Of a stretch of 9,212 nt of DNA, positions 1 to 6,906 are shown piece after piece. The translations under genes and the position numbers were made by a program. Each line of letters begins with the position of its first letter. The stretch's first letter is position 1. Location of the stretch: assembly GCA_946531785.1 (NCBI GenBank), contig CAMNAT010000054.1:1-9212 (forward strand), given 5' to 3'. This DNA is from an uncultured Oscillospiraceae bacterium. GTDB taxonomy: Bacteria; Bacillota; Clostridia; UBA1381. The notes beneath the pieces are model-generated. The model saw only the letters and a program-made list of their open reading frames with translations, did not search any database and was not told the DNA's origin.

Positions 1-222
1 GGAGCGGTTGCTGTATCTCTTCCCGCCGGAAGATACACAGTCGGCAAGGATATCTCTCCCGGAAAATATACGGTTGTCGGAAACACTTCTTTTTCTGCTG
101 CAACCGAGAGCGGAGAATCAAAATACAACACGACACTGACCTCTGCTCCTCTGGAGGTAGAGTTATCTAACGGTTACAAATTAAAGCTTGGCGGAACAGT
201 ATTGTTCACGCCGTCACTATAA
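1..222 (+). CDS. C-terminal fragment of a protein with a small Y-x4-D-I-x2-G-K-Y domain
   Basis: An open frame runs in from the left edge and stops at TAA 220-222, leaving 73 residues; the start lies outside the window. I do not recognise a named family. In the fragment, Y12, D17, G21 and Y23 form a motif Y-x4-D-I-x2-G-K-Y, followed by alternating polar and hydrophobic residues that suggest beta strands, and a closing segment near 51-70 with G58 and G65-T66. The next gene downstream ends in a domain with the same landmarks at matching spacing (Y140, D145, G149, Y151, then G189 and G196-T197), so the two are probably paralogs. The downstream gene begins 16 nt after this stop with its own ribosome site, so the two are probably cotranscribed. 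A cell-surface or membrane-anchored location is inferred only from that neighbour, since the N-terminus is missing here. Confidence 0.8.
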   Translation, partial: GAVAVSLPAGRYTVGKDISPGKYTVVGNTSFSAATESGESKYNTTLTSAPLEVELSNGYKLKLGGTVLFTPSL

Positions 223-238
223 TTACGGAGAGAAAAAA

Positions 239-862
239 ATGAAACGCTTACAGTTTTATCTTACTATAGTTCTCCCTATAGCTATATCCTTTGCTTTGGG
301 AATACTGATAATAATACTCAACAGCAACTCCATACTCCATACACAGGCTGTTACAAGAGTAAATGCCGAAAAAGCCGGAATGCAGTCGGAGATCAGCAAC
401 GCAAGATCAGAGCTTTCGTCTTTAAAAAAAGAAGAAGCGGAATATGATAAATTAATTGGTGAAAACAGCGCACTGATCGATGAGATAAAGCATCTGACAG
501 ATGAGCTGGAGCAATACAAAAACGATATTGACAGAGTTACAGCATCAAACAGTGAGCTCGCGACAAGTCTGGAAGAGAAAAAATCGTATCTTGAAGGACT
601 TAACAGCATTAACAGCTACTCAGACGGCGGAAAATTCAAGCTGAAGGACAAAACATATAAATGTCCTGCCGACATACCGGCAGGCCGATACAAGGCTGAA
701 GGTAAGGGCAAGCTCCATCTCATAAGCATATCAAATAACGCTAAGGATTCGAAAGATCTTTCAACAACAGAGTCAAACACTTATGTTTTTGACATAGCCT
801 CGGGCGAATCAGTGAGAGTTGAAGGAACGATTGAGCTTACCGAGATGAAGGAAAATCGATAA
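239..862 (+). CDS. Membrane-anchored coiled-coil protein with the same C-terminal domain
   Basis: The product is 207 residues and of unknown function. I chose ATG 239 because GGAGAG at 227-232 sits six bases upstream and the protein then begins directly with a membrane anchor. A TTG at 188 would extend the frame into the preceding gene and has no better support. Residues 1-5 are short and basic, 7-28 form one hydrophobic helix, and roughly 40-120 are rich in E, K, S and L with heptad-like spacing, predicting a long coiled coil. Residues 134-207 form a compact, probably beta-rich domain carrying Y140-x4-D145-I-x2-G149-R-Y151 and ending near G196-T197, matching the end of the preceding gene. 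The likely topology is an N-terminal anchor, an extracytoplasmic stalk and a terminal domain, but this is inferred. No good terminator follows; the next gene has its own promoter. Confidence 0.85.
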   Translation: MKRLQFYLTIVLPIAISFALGILIIILNSNSILHTQAVTRVNAEKAGMQSEISNARSELSSLKKEEAEYDKLIGENSALIDEIKHLTDELEQYKNDIDRVTASNSELATSLEEKKSYLEGLNSINSYSDGGKFKLKDKTYKCPADIPAGRYKAEGKGKLHLISISNNAKDSKDLSTTESNTYVFDIASGESVRVEGTIELTEMKENR

Positions 863-896
863 AAACTCATTATGGTTTTCATTTTCAAAAAAGCTC

Positions 897-925
897 TTTA
901 CAAAAACATAATTTTAGTGTATAAT
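897..925 (+). promoter_or_regulatory. Sigma-A type promoter for the membrane-protein gene at 951
   Basis: TTTACA at 897-902 and a perfect TATAAT at 920-925 are separated by exactly 17 bases. AGGAGG at 935-940 follows, ten bases before ATG 951. The -35 box differs from TTGACA at one position. The predicted start point is near 932, giving a leader of about 20 nt. No operator-like repeat is evident around it. Confidence 0.8.
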
Positions 926-950
926 ACAATCATCAGGAGGAAGAAATAAC

Positions 951-1607
951 ATGAAAATAAAGTTTAAAAAGCCGTTTTTTGTTGCGATAATGATAAACCT
1001 TATACTTGGTGCGTTTCTGATTTTATCAGGTATTCTTGAATTTACAGGAATTATCAACAAAACAAATTATTCTTCAATCTACACTGTAGGAGTCCAGCTT
1101 TCTCATCTTGTTTTTATAAGCGGTCTTCTCACATTCGGAAGCGGTTTGTTTTCATTTTTCAGATACAAGGATCTGAAATATCTGAATCTTCAGATACTTA
1201 TCGGCGCCGTGGCACTCGCATGGCCGGTGTTCGTAGCGTTGGTATTATTTTTTTCACAAAGAATAATCTGTATAAGACTTGCGCCGACGCTCCTTGCTTC
1301 TCTATACTACATAATAACCATACTTATACTTAAAATGGGTAATGAGGAGCTTAACAAAACACGCAAGCTGCATATAGGAAAGGTCGGTAAGATAAGTGAT
1401 AAACGTGCTGCCAAGGGTGCAAGCGTGGAGTCGCTGTTTAAAAGTAAAAAGAATCCGACAAAGCAAAGATCTGCAAACATTTCAAGTTCAATTGGCAAGC
1501 TTTCTATGAAGTTCAAAAGACATTCTTCTATACACTCAGGAAAAGCTCACCGCAGACGCAGAAGCAACAAAAATGTTTTGCAGAACATGTTCAGTAAAAG
1601 ACATTGA
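951..1607 (+). CDS. Four-helix membrane protein with a highly basic C-terminal tail
   Basis: The product is 218 residues and matches no family I can name. ATG 951 is preceded by a full AGGAGG (935-940). Four hydrophobic segments lie at about 10-34, 48-70, 79-102 and 105-128. An even number of helices and the basic N-terminal KIKFKK stretch put both ends in the cytoplasm by the positive-inside rule. From about residue 131 the protein changes character: the last 88 residues contain 25 Lys/Arg and only 4 Asp/Glu, including RRRR at 201-204, with many Ser, Asn and Gly, and look disordered. Such a tail could bind anionic lipid, RNA or DNA; this is inference only. The gene is a single transcription unit, with a promoter at 897-925 and a terminator at 1616-1646, so its expression is separate from both neighbours. 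Confidence 0.85.
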   Translation: MKIKFKKPFFVAIMINLILGAFLILSGILEFTGIINKTNYSSIYTVGVQLSHLVFISGLLTFGSGLFSFFRYKDLKYLNLQILIGAVALAWPVFVALVLFFSQRIICIRLAPTLLASLYYIITILILKMGNEELNKTRKLHIGKVGKISDKRAAKGASVESLFKSKKNPTKQRSANISSSIGKLSMKFKRHSSIHSGKAHRRRRSNKNVLQNMFSKRH

Positions 1608-1615
1608 ACGCTCAG

Positions 1616-1646
1616 AAAAGCTGTCACATCCGTGGCAGCTTTTTTT
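1616..1646 (+). terminator. Rho-independent terminator after the basic-tailed membrane protein
   Basis: A 12-bp stem (1616-1627 with 1632-1643, including one G-T wobble at 1624/1635) closes a four-base ATCC loop, and a run of seven T occupies 1640-1646, partly within the stem. It starts 8 nt after the stop at 1607. It isolates the uvrB operon from upstream transcription. Confidence 0.92.
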
Positions 1647-1655
1647 CAGTTTGTG

Positions 1656-1684
1656 TTGCAAATATATCTGTTTTGTGGTATAAT
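1656..1684 (+). promoter_or_regulatory. Extended -10 promoter of the uvrB operon
   Basis: TTGCAA at 1656-1661 and a perfect TATAAT at 1679-1684 are 17 bases apart, and TGG at 1676-1678 supplies the TGn extended -10 element. The start point should fall near 1691, giving a leader of about 29 nt before ATG 1720. A second, overlapping TATAAT at 1684-1689 has poor spacing (22 bases) to the -35 box. No GAAC-N4-GTTC LexA site is seen in or beside the promoter. Confidence 0.85.
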
Positions 1685-1702
1685 ATAATAGTCGTATTAT
1701 AT
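1683..1702. repeat. AT-rich perfect palindrome over the uvrB start point
   Basis: Eight-base arms, ATATAATA at 1683-1690 and TATTATAT at 1695-1702, flank GTCG. The repeat overlaps the last two bases of the -10 box and spans the predicted start point near 1691. That position would suit a repressor operator. The arms are all A/T and partly made of the -10 box itself, so chance is possible. It cannot form a full RNA hairpin if transcription starts at 1691. Confidence 0.5.
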
Positions 1703-1719
1703 GAATCCGGAGGTGCAGC

Positions 1720-3675
1720 ATGGAAAAATTTAAGCTTGTATCATCTTATAAGCCATCAGGCGATCAGCCGAAAGCGATAACTGAATTGGTGGAAGGTCTT
1801 AACAGAGGTGAAAAGTTTCAGACATTGTTGGGAGTTACGGGCTCCGGTAAGACATTTACGATGGCAAATATAATTGCAGCGGTCAATCGTCCAACAATAG
1901 TGCTTGCACACAACAAGACGCTTGCCGCACAGCTGTGCAGTGAATTCAAAGAGTTCTTCCCTGACAACTGCGTGGAATTCTTTGTGAGCTATTATGACTA
2001 TTATCAGCCTGAGGCTTACCTGCCTCAGACGGACACCTATATAGAGAAGGACGCGATGACCAACGAAAACCTCGATAAACTGAGACACAGCGCGACCTTT
2101 GCTTTGCTTGAGCGGCGCGATGTTCTTATAGTTTCCAGTGTTTCCTGCATATACGGCCTTGGCGATCCGGATGATTATAAAAACATGATGCTCTCTCTGC
2201 GTGTCGGAATGGAAAAGGATCGTGATGAGATCCTTAAGAAACTTGTTGATATGCAATACGAACGAAACGACATAAACTTTACCAGAACAAAGTTCCGTGT
2301 TCGAGGTGACGTTGTCGAGATCTTCCCGTCAAATAACGGCGAGAATGCCATTCGCGTTGAATTTTTCGGTGACGAGATCGACCGCATCACCGAAATAAAT
2401 GCACTAACGGGTGAAATAATAGGTCAATACCGTCACGCTGTAATCATGCCTGCATCACATTATGTTACCACTCATGAAAAGATGATGCTCGCAATGTCTG
2501 CGATCGAAGAGGAACTTGAAGAGCAGATAAAGTATTTCAAGGAACGCGATATGCTTATAGAAGCACAGCGGATCGAGCAACGCACACGGTATGATCTTGA
2601 AATGCTGCGTGAGATAGGCTTCTGTCAGGGTATCGAAAACTATTCAAGGCATATCAGCGGCAGAGCTAAAGGCTCCGCTCCGTTTACGCTGCTGGATTAT
2701 ATGCCTGACGACTATCTTATGATAATCGATGAGTCGCATCAGACTCTCCCCCAGGTTCGCGGAATGTACAACGGCGACCGAGCAAGAAAAGAAGTCCTTA
2801 TTAAATACGGCTTCCGGCTTCCAAGCGCTCTGGACAATCGTCCGCTTAAATTTGACGAATTTGAAGCACATCTTAATCAAGTGATATTCACAAGCGCAAC
2901 GCCTGCTGTATATGAAAACGAGCATGCTACGGTCGTTGCTGAGCAAATAATACGTCCGACCGGGCTTGTTGACCCAGTCATCGAGCTACGCCCCACAGAG
3001 CACCAGATAGATGATCTGATCGGTGAGATAAACACAGTCACAGAAGCCGGATTCAGAGTTCTGGTAACGACCCTTACAAAAAAAATGGCAGAGGATCTCT
3101 GTGCTTATCTGAAAGAGCTCGGTATAAAGGTCACATATATGCATTCCGAGATCAAGACTATTGAACGCACAGAGATAATAAAGGATCTTCGCTTGGGTGT
3201 ATATGACGTACTGGTCGGGATAAACCTGCTTCGTGAGGGGCTTGATATTCCGGAGGTCGCACTGGTTGCAATACTAGACGCCGATAAGGAGGGCTTCCTG
3301 CGAGGTGAAATGTCTCTTATCCAGACAATAGGACGCGCTGCACGAAATGCTGAGGGACGCGTCATTATGTACGGTGACCGCATCACCAATTCCATGCAGC
3401 GTGCCATGGACGAGACTGAGCGCAGGCGGAGTATCCAGATGAAATATAACAAAGAACATAATATCATTCCGAAAACGATCAAGAAGGACATCCGCGAGAT
3501 ACTGGAGCCTATGGAATCAGTCGAAAAAGCCGAACGCAAGCCGGCTATGGATATCAGAAAACAGATCGCAGAGCTTGAGGTCCTCATGCTCGACGCTGCG
3601 GAAAAGCTCGAATTTGAAAAGGCTGCCGAATATCGCGATCAGATACGAAGACTTGAGAAAGAGATTGACATATGA
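1720..3675 (+). CDS. uvrB: Excinuclease ABC subunit UvrB
   Basis: UvrB is the damage-verification helicase of nucleotide excision repair: UvrA loads it at lesions, and it then recruits UvrC for dual incision. The product is 651 residues, about full length for the family. Visible landmarks are the Walker A GVTGSGKT (38-45), the aromatic beta-hairpin YYDYYQPEAY (91-100) that threads between the DNA strands, the UvrA-interaction domain (about 150-250), the Walker B DESH (337-340), TSATP (391-395), the motif V region INLLREGLDIPE (501-512), motif VI QTIGRAARN (535-543), and a C-terminal UVR motif (about 613-648) that contacts UvrC. ATG 1720 is preceded by GGAGGTG (1709-1715). The stop overlaps the next start in an ATGA (3672-3675), implying translational coupling. 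It is the first gene of the four-gene operon. No key residue looks lost. Confidence 0.99.
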   Translation: MEKFKLVSSYKPSGDQPKAITELVEGLNRGEKFQTLLGVTGSGKTFTMANIIAAVNRPTIVLAHNKTLAAQLCSEFKEFFPDNCVEFFVSYYDYYQPEAYLPQTDTYIEKDAMTNENLDKLRHSATFALLERRDVLIVSSVSCIYGLGDPDDYKNMMLSLRVGMEKDRDEILKKLVDMQYERNDINFTRTKFRVRGDVVEIFPSNNGENAIRVEFFGDEIDRITEINALTGEIIGQYRHAVIMPASHYVTTHEKMMLAMSAIEEELEEQIKYFKERDMLIEAQRIEQRTRYDLEMLREIGFCQGIENYSRHISGRAKGSAPFTLLDYMPDDYLMIIDESHQTLPQVRGMYNGDRARKEVLIKYGFRLPSALDNRPLKFDEFEAHLNQVIFTSATPAVYENEHATVVAEQIIRPTGLVDPVIELRPTEHQIDDLIGEINTVTEAGFRVLVTTLTKKMAEDLCAYLKELGIKVTYMHSEIKTIERTEIIKDLRLGVYDVLVGINLLREGLDIPEVALVAILDADKEGFLRGEMSLIQTIGRAARNAEGRVIMYGDRITNSMQRAMDETERRRSIQMKYNKEHNIIPKTIKKDIREILEPMESVEKAERKPAMDIRKQIAELEVLMLDAAEKLEFEKAAEYRDQIRRLEKEIDI

Positions 3676-4055
3676 ACTATAACGAAAAGCTGGAAAAAGC
3701 GGTTGACATCATTCTCGAAAACATACTGACTCCAGTTTTATACATGTACGAGGATGAGATCATTGAATTTATCGTATTCAGTGATTCACGCGCTATAAGT
3801 GATGATGCTTTCAGACGAACAGAAGCTGAGATATACTTTAATCTCGGTCTCAATACGGAGATCACAGATATCCGCGAATTTGAAAGCAGCGACAGAACAG
3901 AAATAATGACAAATGCAGAGTTGGTTTTTTCGGAAAGCGACGAAATGCTTTCCGCCTTTGAAGCGGCGCTCTTTGAGGACATGGAGATGCAGGCATTTGA
4001 TAAGTTAATTGCCATCGAAAGAAAAACCGAAACCGGTACATACTATGTGAATTGA
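3672..4055 (+). CDS. Small acidic protein of unknown function between uvrB and uvrA
   Basis: The product is 127 residues. Its ATG overlaps the uvrB stop by 4 nt (ATGA), and its stop overlaps the uvrA ribosome site (TGAGGT, 4053-4058), so it is a genuine operon member rather than a chance frame. I do not recognise the family. It has 30 Asp/Glu against 10 Lys/Arg (net about -20), no signal peptide and no membrane segment, so it should be cytoplasmic. The predicted order is helix (4-27), strand (31-37), helix (43-58), strand (62-67), helix (73-83), strand (84-87), helix (90-116). That order and the FSDSRA stretch (36-41) loosely recall a minimal nucleotidyltransferase fold, but the catalytic G-S and D-x-D pattern is absent, so at best it would be a degenerate relative. 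No strong Shine-Dalgarno sequence precedes it; translation probably depends on ribosomes finishing uvrB. A partner or modulator of UvrA/UvrB is possible but rests on context only. Confidence 0.9.
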   Translation: MNYNEKLEKAVDIILENILTPVLYMYEDEIIEFIVFSDSRAISDDAFRRTEAEIYFNLGLNTEITDIREFESSDRTEIMTNAELVFSESDEMLSAFEAALFEDMEMQAFDKLIAIERKTETGTYYVN

Positions 4056-4064
4056 GGTATATAT

Positions 4065-6905
4065 ATGCAAAATGAGATAAAAATACAAGGCGCAAGAGTT
4101 AATAATCTAAAAAACATTTCGGTAAACATCCCCCGCGACAAACTGGTCGTCCTCACAGGACTTTCGGGATCGGGAAAAAGCTCACTTGCTTTTGACACGA
4201 TCTATGCAGAGGGACAGCGTCGATACGTAGAGTCGCTTTCTTCGTACGCGCGTATGTTTCTGGGACAGATGGACAAGCCGGATGTCGATTATATAGAGGG
4301 GCTATCCCCCGCTATTTCGATAGATCAGAAGACAACTTCAAAAAACCCGCGCTCCACTGTTGGAACTGTAACTGAGATATATGATTATCTCCGGCTGCTT
4401 TATGCGCGCGTCGGGATACCTCACTGTCCGAAATGCGGCAGAGAGGTCAAACGCCAATCTGTCGATCAGATCGTCGACAGGATAATGGCTCTGCCGGAGA
4501 GATCAAGGATACAGATTCTCTCCCCTGTTGTGACAGCAAAGAAGGGTGAACACAAATCTGTATTTGAGAACGCGAAGAAAAGCGGCTATGTCCGCATGCG
4601 CGTTGACGGCGAAATGTATGATGTGAACGAGCCGCCAAAGCTCAAAAAGACATTCAAGCATAATATTGAGATAGTTATTGACCGTCTTGCCGTAAAGGAA
4701 GGCATTGAACTGCGTCTCGGTGATTCTATTGAAACAGCCTTCAAGCTCTCTGGCGATGTCGTTATGGTCGAGGTCGTTGGCGGTGATACAATGCGTTTTT
4801 CACAAAGCTACGCATGTGATGAATGCGGGATAAGTCTGCCGGAACCGGAGCCGAGACTCTTCTCTTTCAATAATCCCTTCGGTGCATGTCCGAAATGTGA
4901 CGGTCTGGGCATTCTTATGCATATAGATCCGGATCTTGTAGTCGTTGATAAGAACGCAGGTCTCCTTGAGGGAGCGATCCGCTGCAGCGGCTGGAATAAC
5001 TATGAAGAGCCGGGCAGCTTTGCAAATATGTTCTACAAGGCTATAGCTAAAAAATTTAAATTCGATATAAAAACCCCGTATAAGGATATACCCGAGGATG
5101 CAAAGGACATGATCCTTTACGGCAGCGGTGAGGAAAAGATAAGGATCGACTATGACCGCGCATACGGCAGCGGATCATATGAGATGCCGTTTGAGGGTGT
5201 TATCACAAATCTTCAAAGGCGGTTCGACCACCCCACATCCGAATATGCAAGAAGCGATATCGGCAGATATATGAGTGATGATTTCTGCCCTCAATGTCAT
5301 GGGATGCGTCTCAATGATGATGTTCTTGCCATAACCATCGGCGGAAAAAACATTTATGAGTTCACAGCGATGAGTGTCCGTGAGGAAATGGATTTTGTCA
5401 ACAGCCTGGAATTCACAGAACGCGAAATGATCATTGCAAGGCAGATCATCAAGGAGATCCGCTCGCGGCTTCAATTCCTTCTTGATGTCGGACTTGAATA
5501 TCTGACTCTCTCCCGTTCTGCCGGTACATTATCCGGCGGTGAAGCGCAGAGGATAAGGCTCGCTACTCAGATAGGATCAGGTCTTACAGGAGTGCTGTAT
5601 ATCCTTGACGAGCCCAGCATAGGTCTGCATCAGCGCGATAACGACAGGCTTATCGGCACTCTTCTTCACTTGCGCGACCTTGGAAACACTGTCATAGTAG
5701 TAGAACACGACACCGATACGATGCTAGCTGCGGACTATATCGTAGATGTCGGTCCCGAGGCAGGTGTTAACGGTGGCGAAATAGTAGCTACCGGGACAGC
5801 AAAGGAGCTTATGAAGTGCGAAAGATCACTTACAGGTCAATATCTTTCCGGTGCACTTAAGATCGATATACCTGAAAAACGACGCAAACCTACCGGCTGG
5901 ATAACCGTTAAAGGCGCAAAGGAAAACAACCTGAAAAACATCACAGCTAAATTCCCCACCGGAGTTATGACCTGTGTTACCGGTGTTTCCGGATCGGGTA
6001 AATCATCATTGGTAAACGAGATATTATATAAGAGTCTTGCTAACACCTTAAACAGGGCTCACACAAAGCCGGGTGCACATAAAGAGATCCTGGGGACAGA
6101 AAACCTTGATAAGGTGATCAATATCGATCAAAGCCCTATCGGTCGGACACCGCGCTCGAATCCGGCGACTTACACCAACCTCTTTAACGATATCCGCGAG
6201 GTTTTCGCTCAGACTAACGAGGCAAAGATACGCGGCTACAAATCCGGAAGATTCAGCTTCAATGTAAAGGGAGGAAGATGTGAGGCATGCACAGGCGACG
6301 GTATCGTAAAGATCGAAATGAACTTTTTATCCGATGTATATGTCCCCTGTGAGGTATGCCGCGGAAAAAGATATAATCGCGAAACTCTTGAAGTCAAATA
6401 CAAGGGCAAAAATATATATGAGGTCCTTGAAATGACCGTTGACGAAGCTGTAGAGTTTTTTGAAAACATACCGAAGCTGAAGAACAGACTTAAAACAATA
6501 CAGGAGGTCGGTCTCGGTTATGTCAAGCTAGGTCAGAGCTCCACACAGCTTTCAGGCGGCGAGGCACAGCGCGTTAAGCTGGCGACGGAATTATCAAAGC
6601 GCTCCACCGGCAAGACCGTATATATTCTTGACGAGCCGACTACCGGTCTTCACTCCGCTGATGTCAAGAAGCTTATAGATGTCCTTAACCGTCTTGTCGA
6701 AGGCGGCAATACTGTCATAGTAATCGAGCACAATCTTGATGTTATAAAGACCGCAGACTATATAATTGATCTCGGACCCGAGGGCGGCGACGGCGGAGGC
6801 ACAATAGTAGCAAAAGGAACGCCGGAAAAAGTCGCTAAGACCGATGGATCATACACCGGCTGGTATCTTGATAAAATATTGAATAAAGCTAAAGAAGTGA
6901 ACTGA
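4065..6905 (+). CDS. uvrA: Excinuclease ABC subunit UvrA
   Basis: UvrA is the dimeric ABC-type ATPase that first recognises bulky DNA lesions and loads UvrB. The product is 946 residues, normal length. The first ATPase has Walker A GLSGSGKSS (32-40), signature LSGGEAQRIRLA (489-500), Walker B LYILDEPSIGLH (511-522) and H548. The second has GVSGSGKSS (640-648), LSGGEAQRVKLA (829-840), VYILDEPTTGLH (852-863) and H889. The zinc modules are present: C251-x2-C254 with C275-x2-C278, and C739-x2-C742-x19-C762-x2-C765. Further CxxC pairs are at 121/124 and 408/411. ATG 4065 follows TGAGGT (4053-4058) with six bases between, and that ribosome site overlaps the stop of the acidic gene. The CLC transporter gene begins one base after the uvrA stop. 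Confidence 0.99.
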   Translation: MQNEIKIQGARVNNLKNISVNIPRDKLVVLTGLSGSGKSSLAFDTIYAEGQRRYVESLSSYARMFLGQMDKPDVDYIEGLSPAISIDQKTTSKNPRSTVGTVTEIYDYLRLLYARVGIPHCPKCGREVKRQSVDQIVDRIMALPERSRIQILSPVVTAKKGEHKSVFENAKKSGYVRMRVDGEMYDVNEPPKLKKTFKHNIEIVIDRLAVKEGIELRLGDSIETAFKLSGDVVMVEVVGGDTMRFSQSYACDECGISLPEPEPRLFSFNNPFGACPKCDGLGILMHIDPDLVVVDKNAGLLEGAIRCSGWNNYEEPGSFANMFYKAIAKKFKFDIKTPYKDIPEDAKDMILYGSGEEKIRIDYDRAYGSGSYEMPFEGVITNLQRRFDHPTSEYARSDIGRYMSDDFCPQCHGMRLNDDVLAITIGGKNIYEFTAMSVREEMDFVNSLEFTEREMIIARQIIKEIRSRLQFLLDVGLEYLTLSRSAGTLSGGEAQRIRLATQIGSGLTGVLYILDEPSIGLHQRDNDRLIGTLLHLRDLGNTVIVVEHDTDTMLAADYIVDVGPEAGVNGGEIVATGTAKELMKCERSLTGQYLSGALKIDIPEKRRKPTGWITVKGAKENNLKNITAKFPTGVMTCVTGVSGSGKSSLVNEILYKSLANTLNRAHTKPGAHKEILGTENLDKVINIDQSPIGRTPRSNPATYTNLFNDIREVFAQTNEAKIRGYKSGRFSFNVKGGRCEACTGDGIVKIEMNFLSDVYVPCEVCRGKRYNRETLEVKYKGKNIYEVLEMTVDEAVEFFENIPKLKNRLKTIQEVGLGYVKLGQSSTQLSGGEAQRVKLATELSKRSTGKTVYILDEPTTGLHSADVKKLIDVLNRLVEGGNTVIVIEHNLDVIKTADYIIDLGPEGGDGGGTIVAKGTPEKVAKTDGSYTGWYLDKILNKAKEVN

Positions 6906-6906
6906 A

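Noticed and set aside
188..238. Upstream extension of the coiled-coil protein from TTG 188
   Set aside because: It would overlap the preceding gene, puts a polar stretch before the membrane helix, and lacks the good ribosome site that precedes ATG 239.
862..879. Possible hairpin after the coiled-coil gene (AAAAC at 862-866 with GTTTT at 875-879)
   Set aside because: Only five mostly A-T pairs with an eight-base loop and no clean T-run; too weak to call a terminator.
1583..1592. GAACATGTTC palindrome upstream of uvrB, resembling a LexA box
   Set aside because: The half-sites GAAC and GTTC are separated by two bases rather than the four of the Gram-positive SOS box. It also lies inside the end of the preceding coding region and before its terminator.
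1685..1719. Possible riboswitch or attenuator in the uvrB leader
   Set aside because: Only about 29 nt separate the predicted transcription start from the start codon, and they are mostly the palindrome arm and the ribosome site; there is no room for a fluoride or other aptamer.
1756..2256. Minus-strand 166-codon open frame opposite uvrB, and similar antisense frames across uvrA, the CLC gene and clpC
   Set aside because: They lie opposite strongly conserved coding sequence, have no convincing ribosome sites or promoters, and their products look like reverse-strand artefacts.
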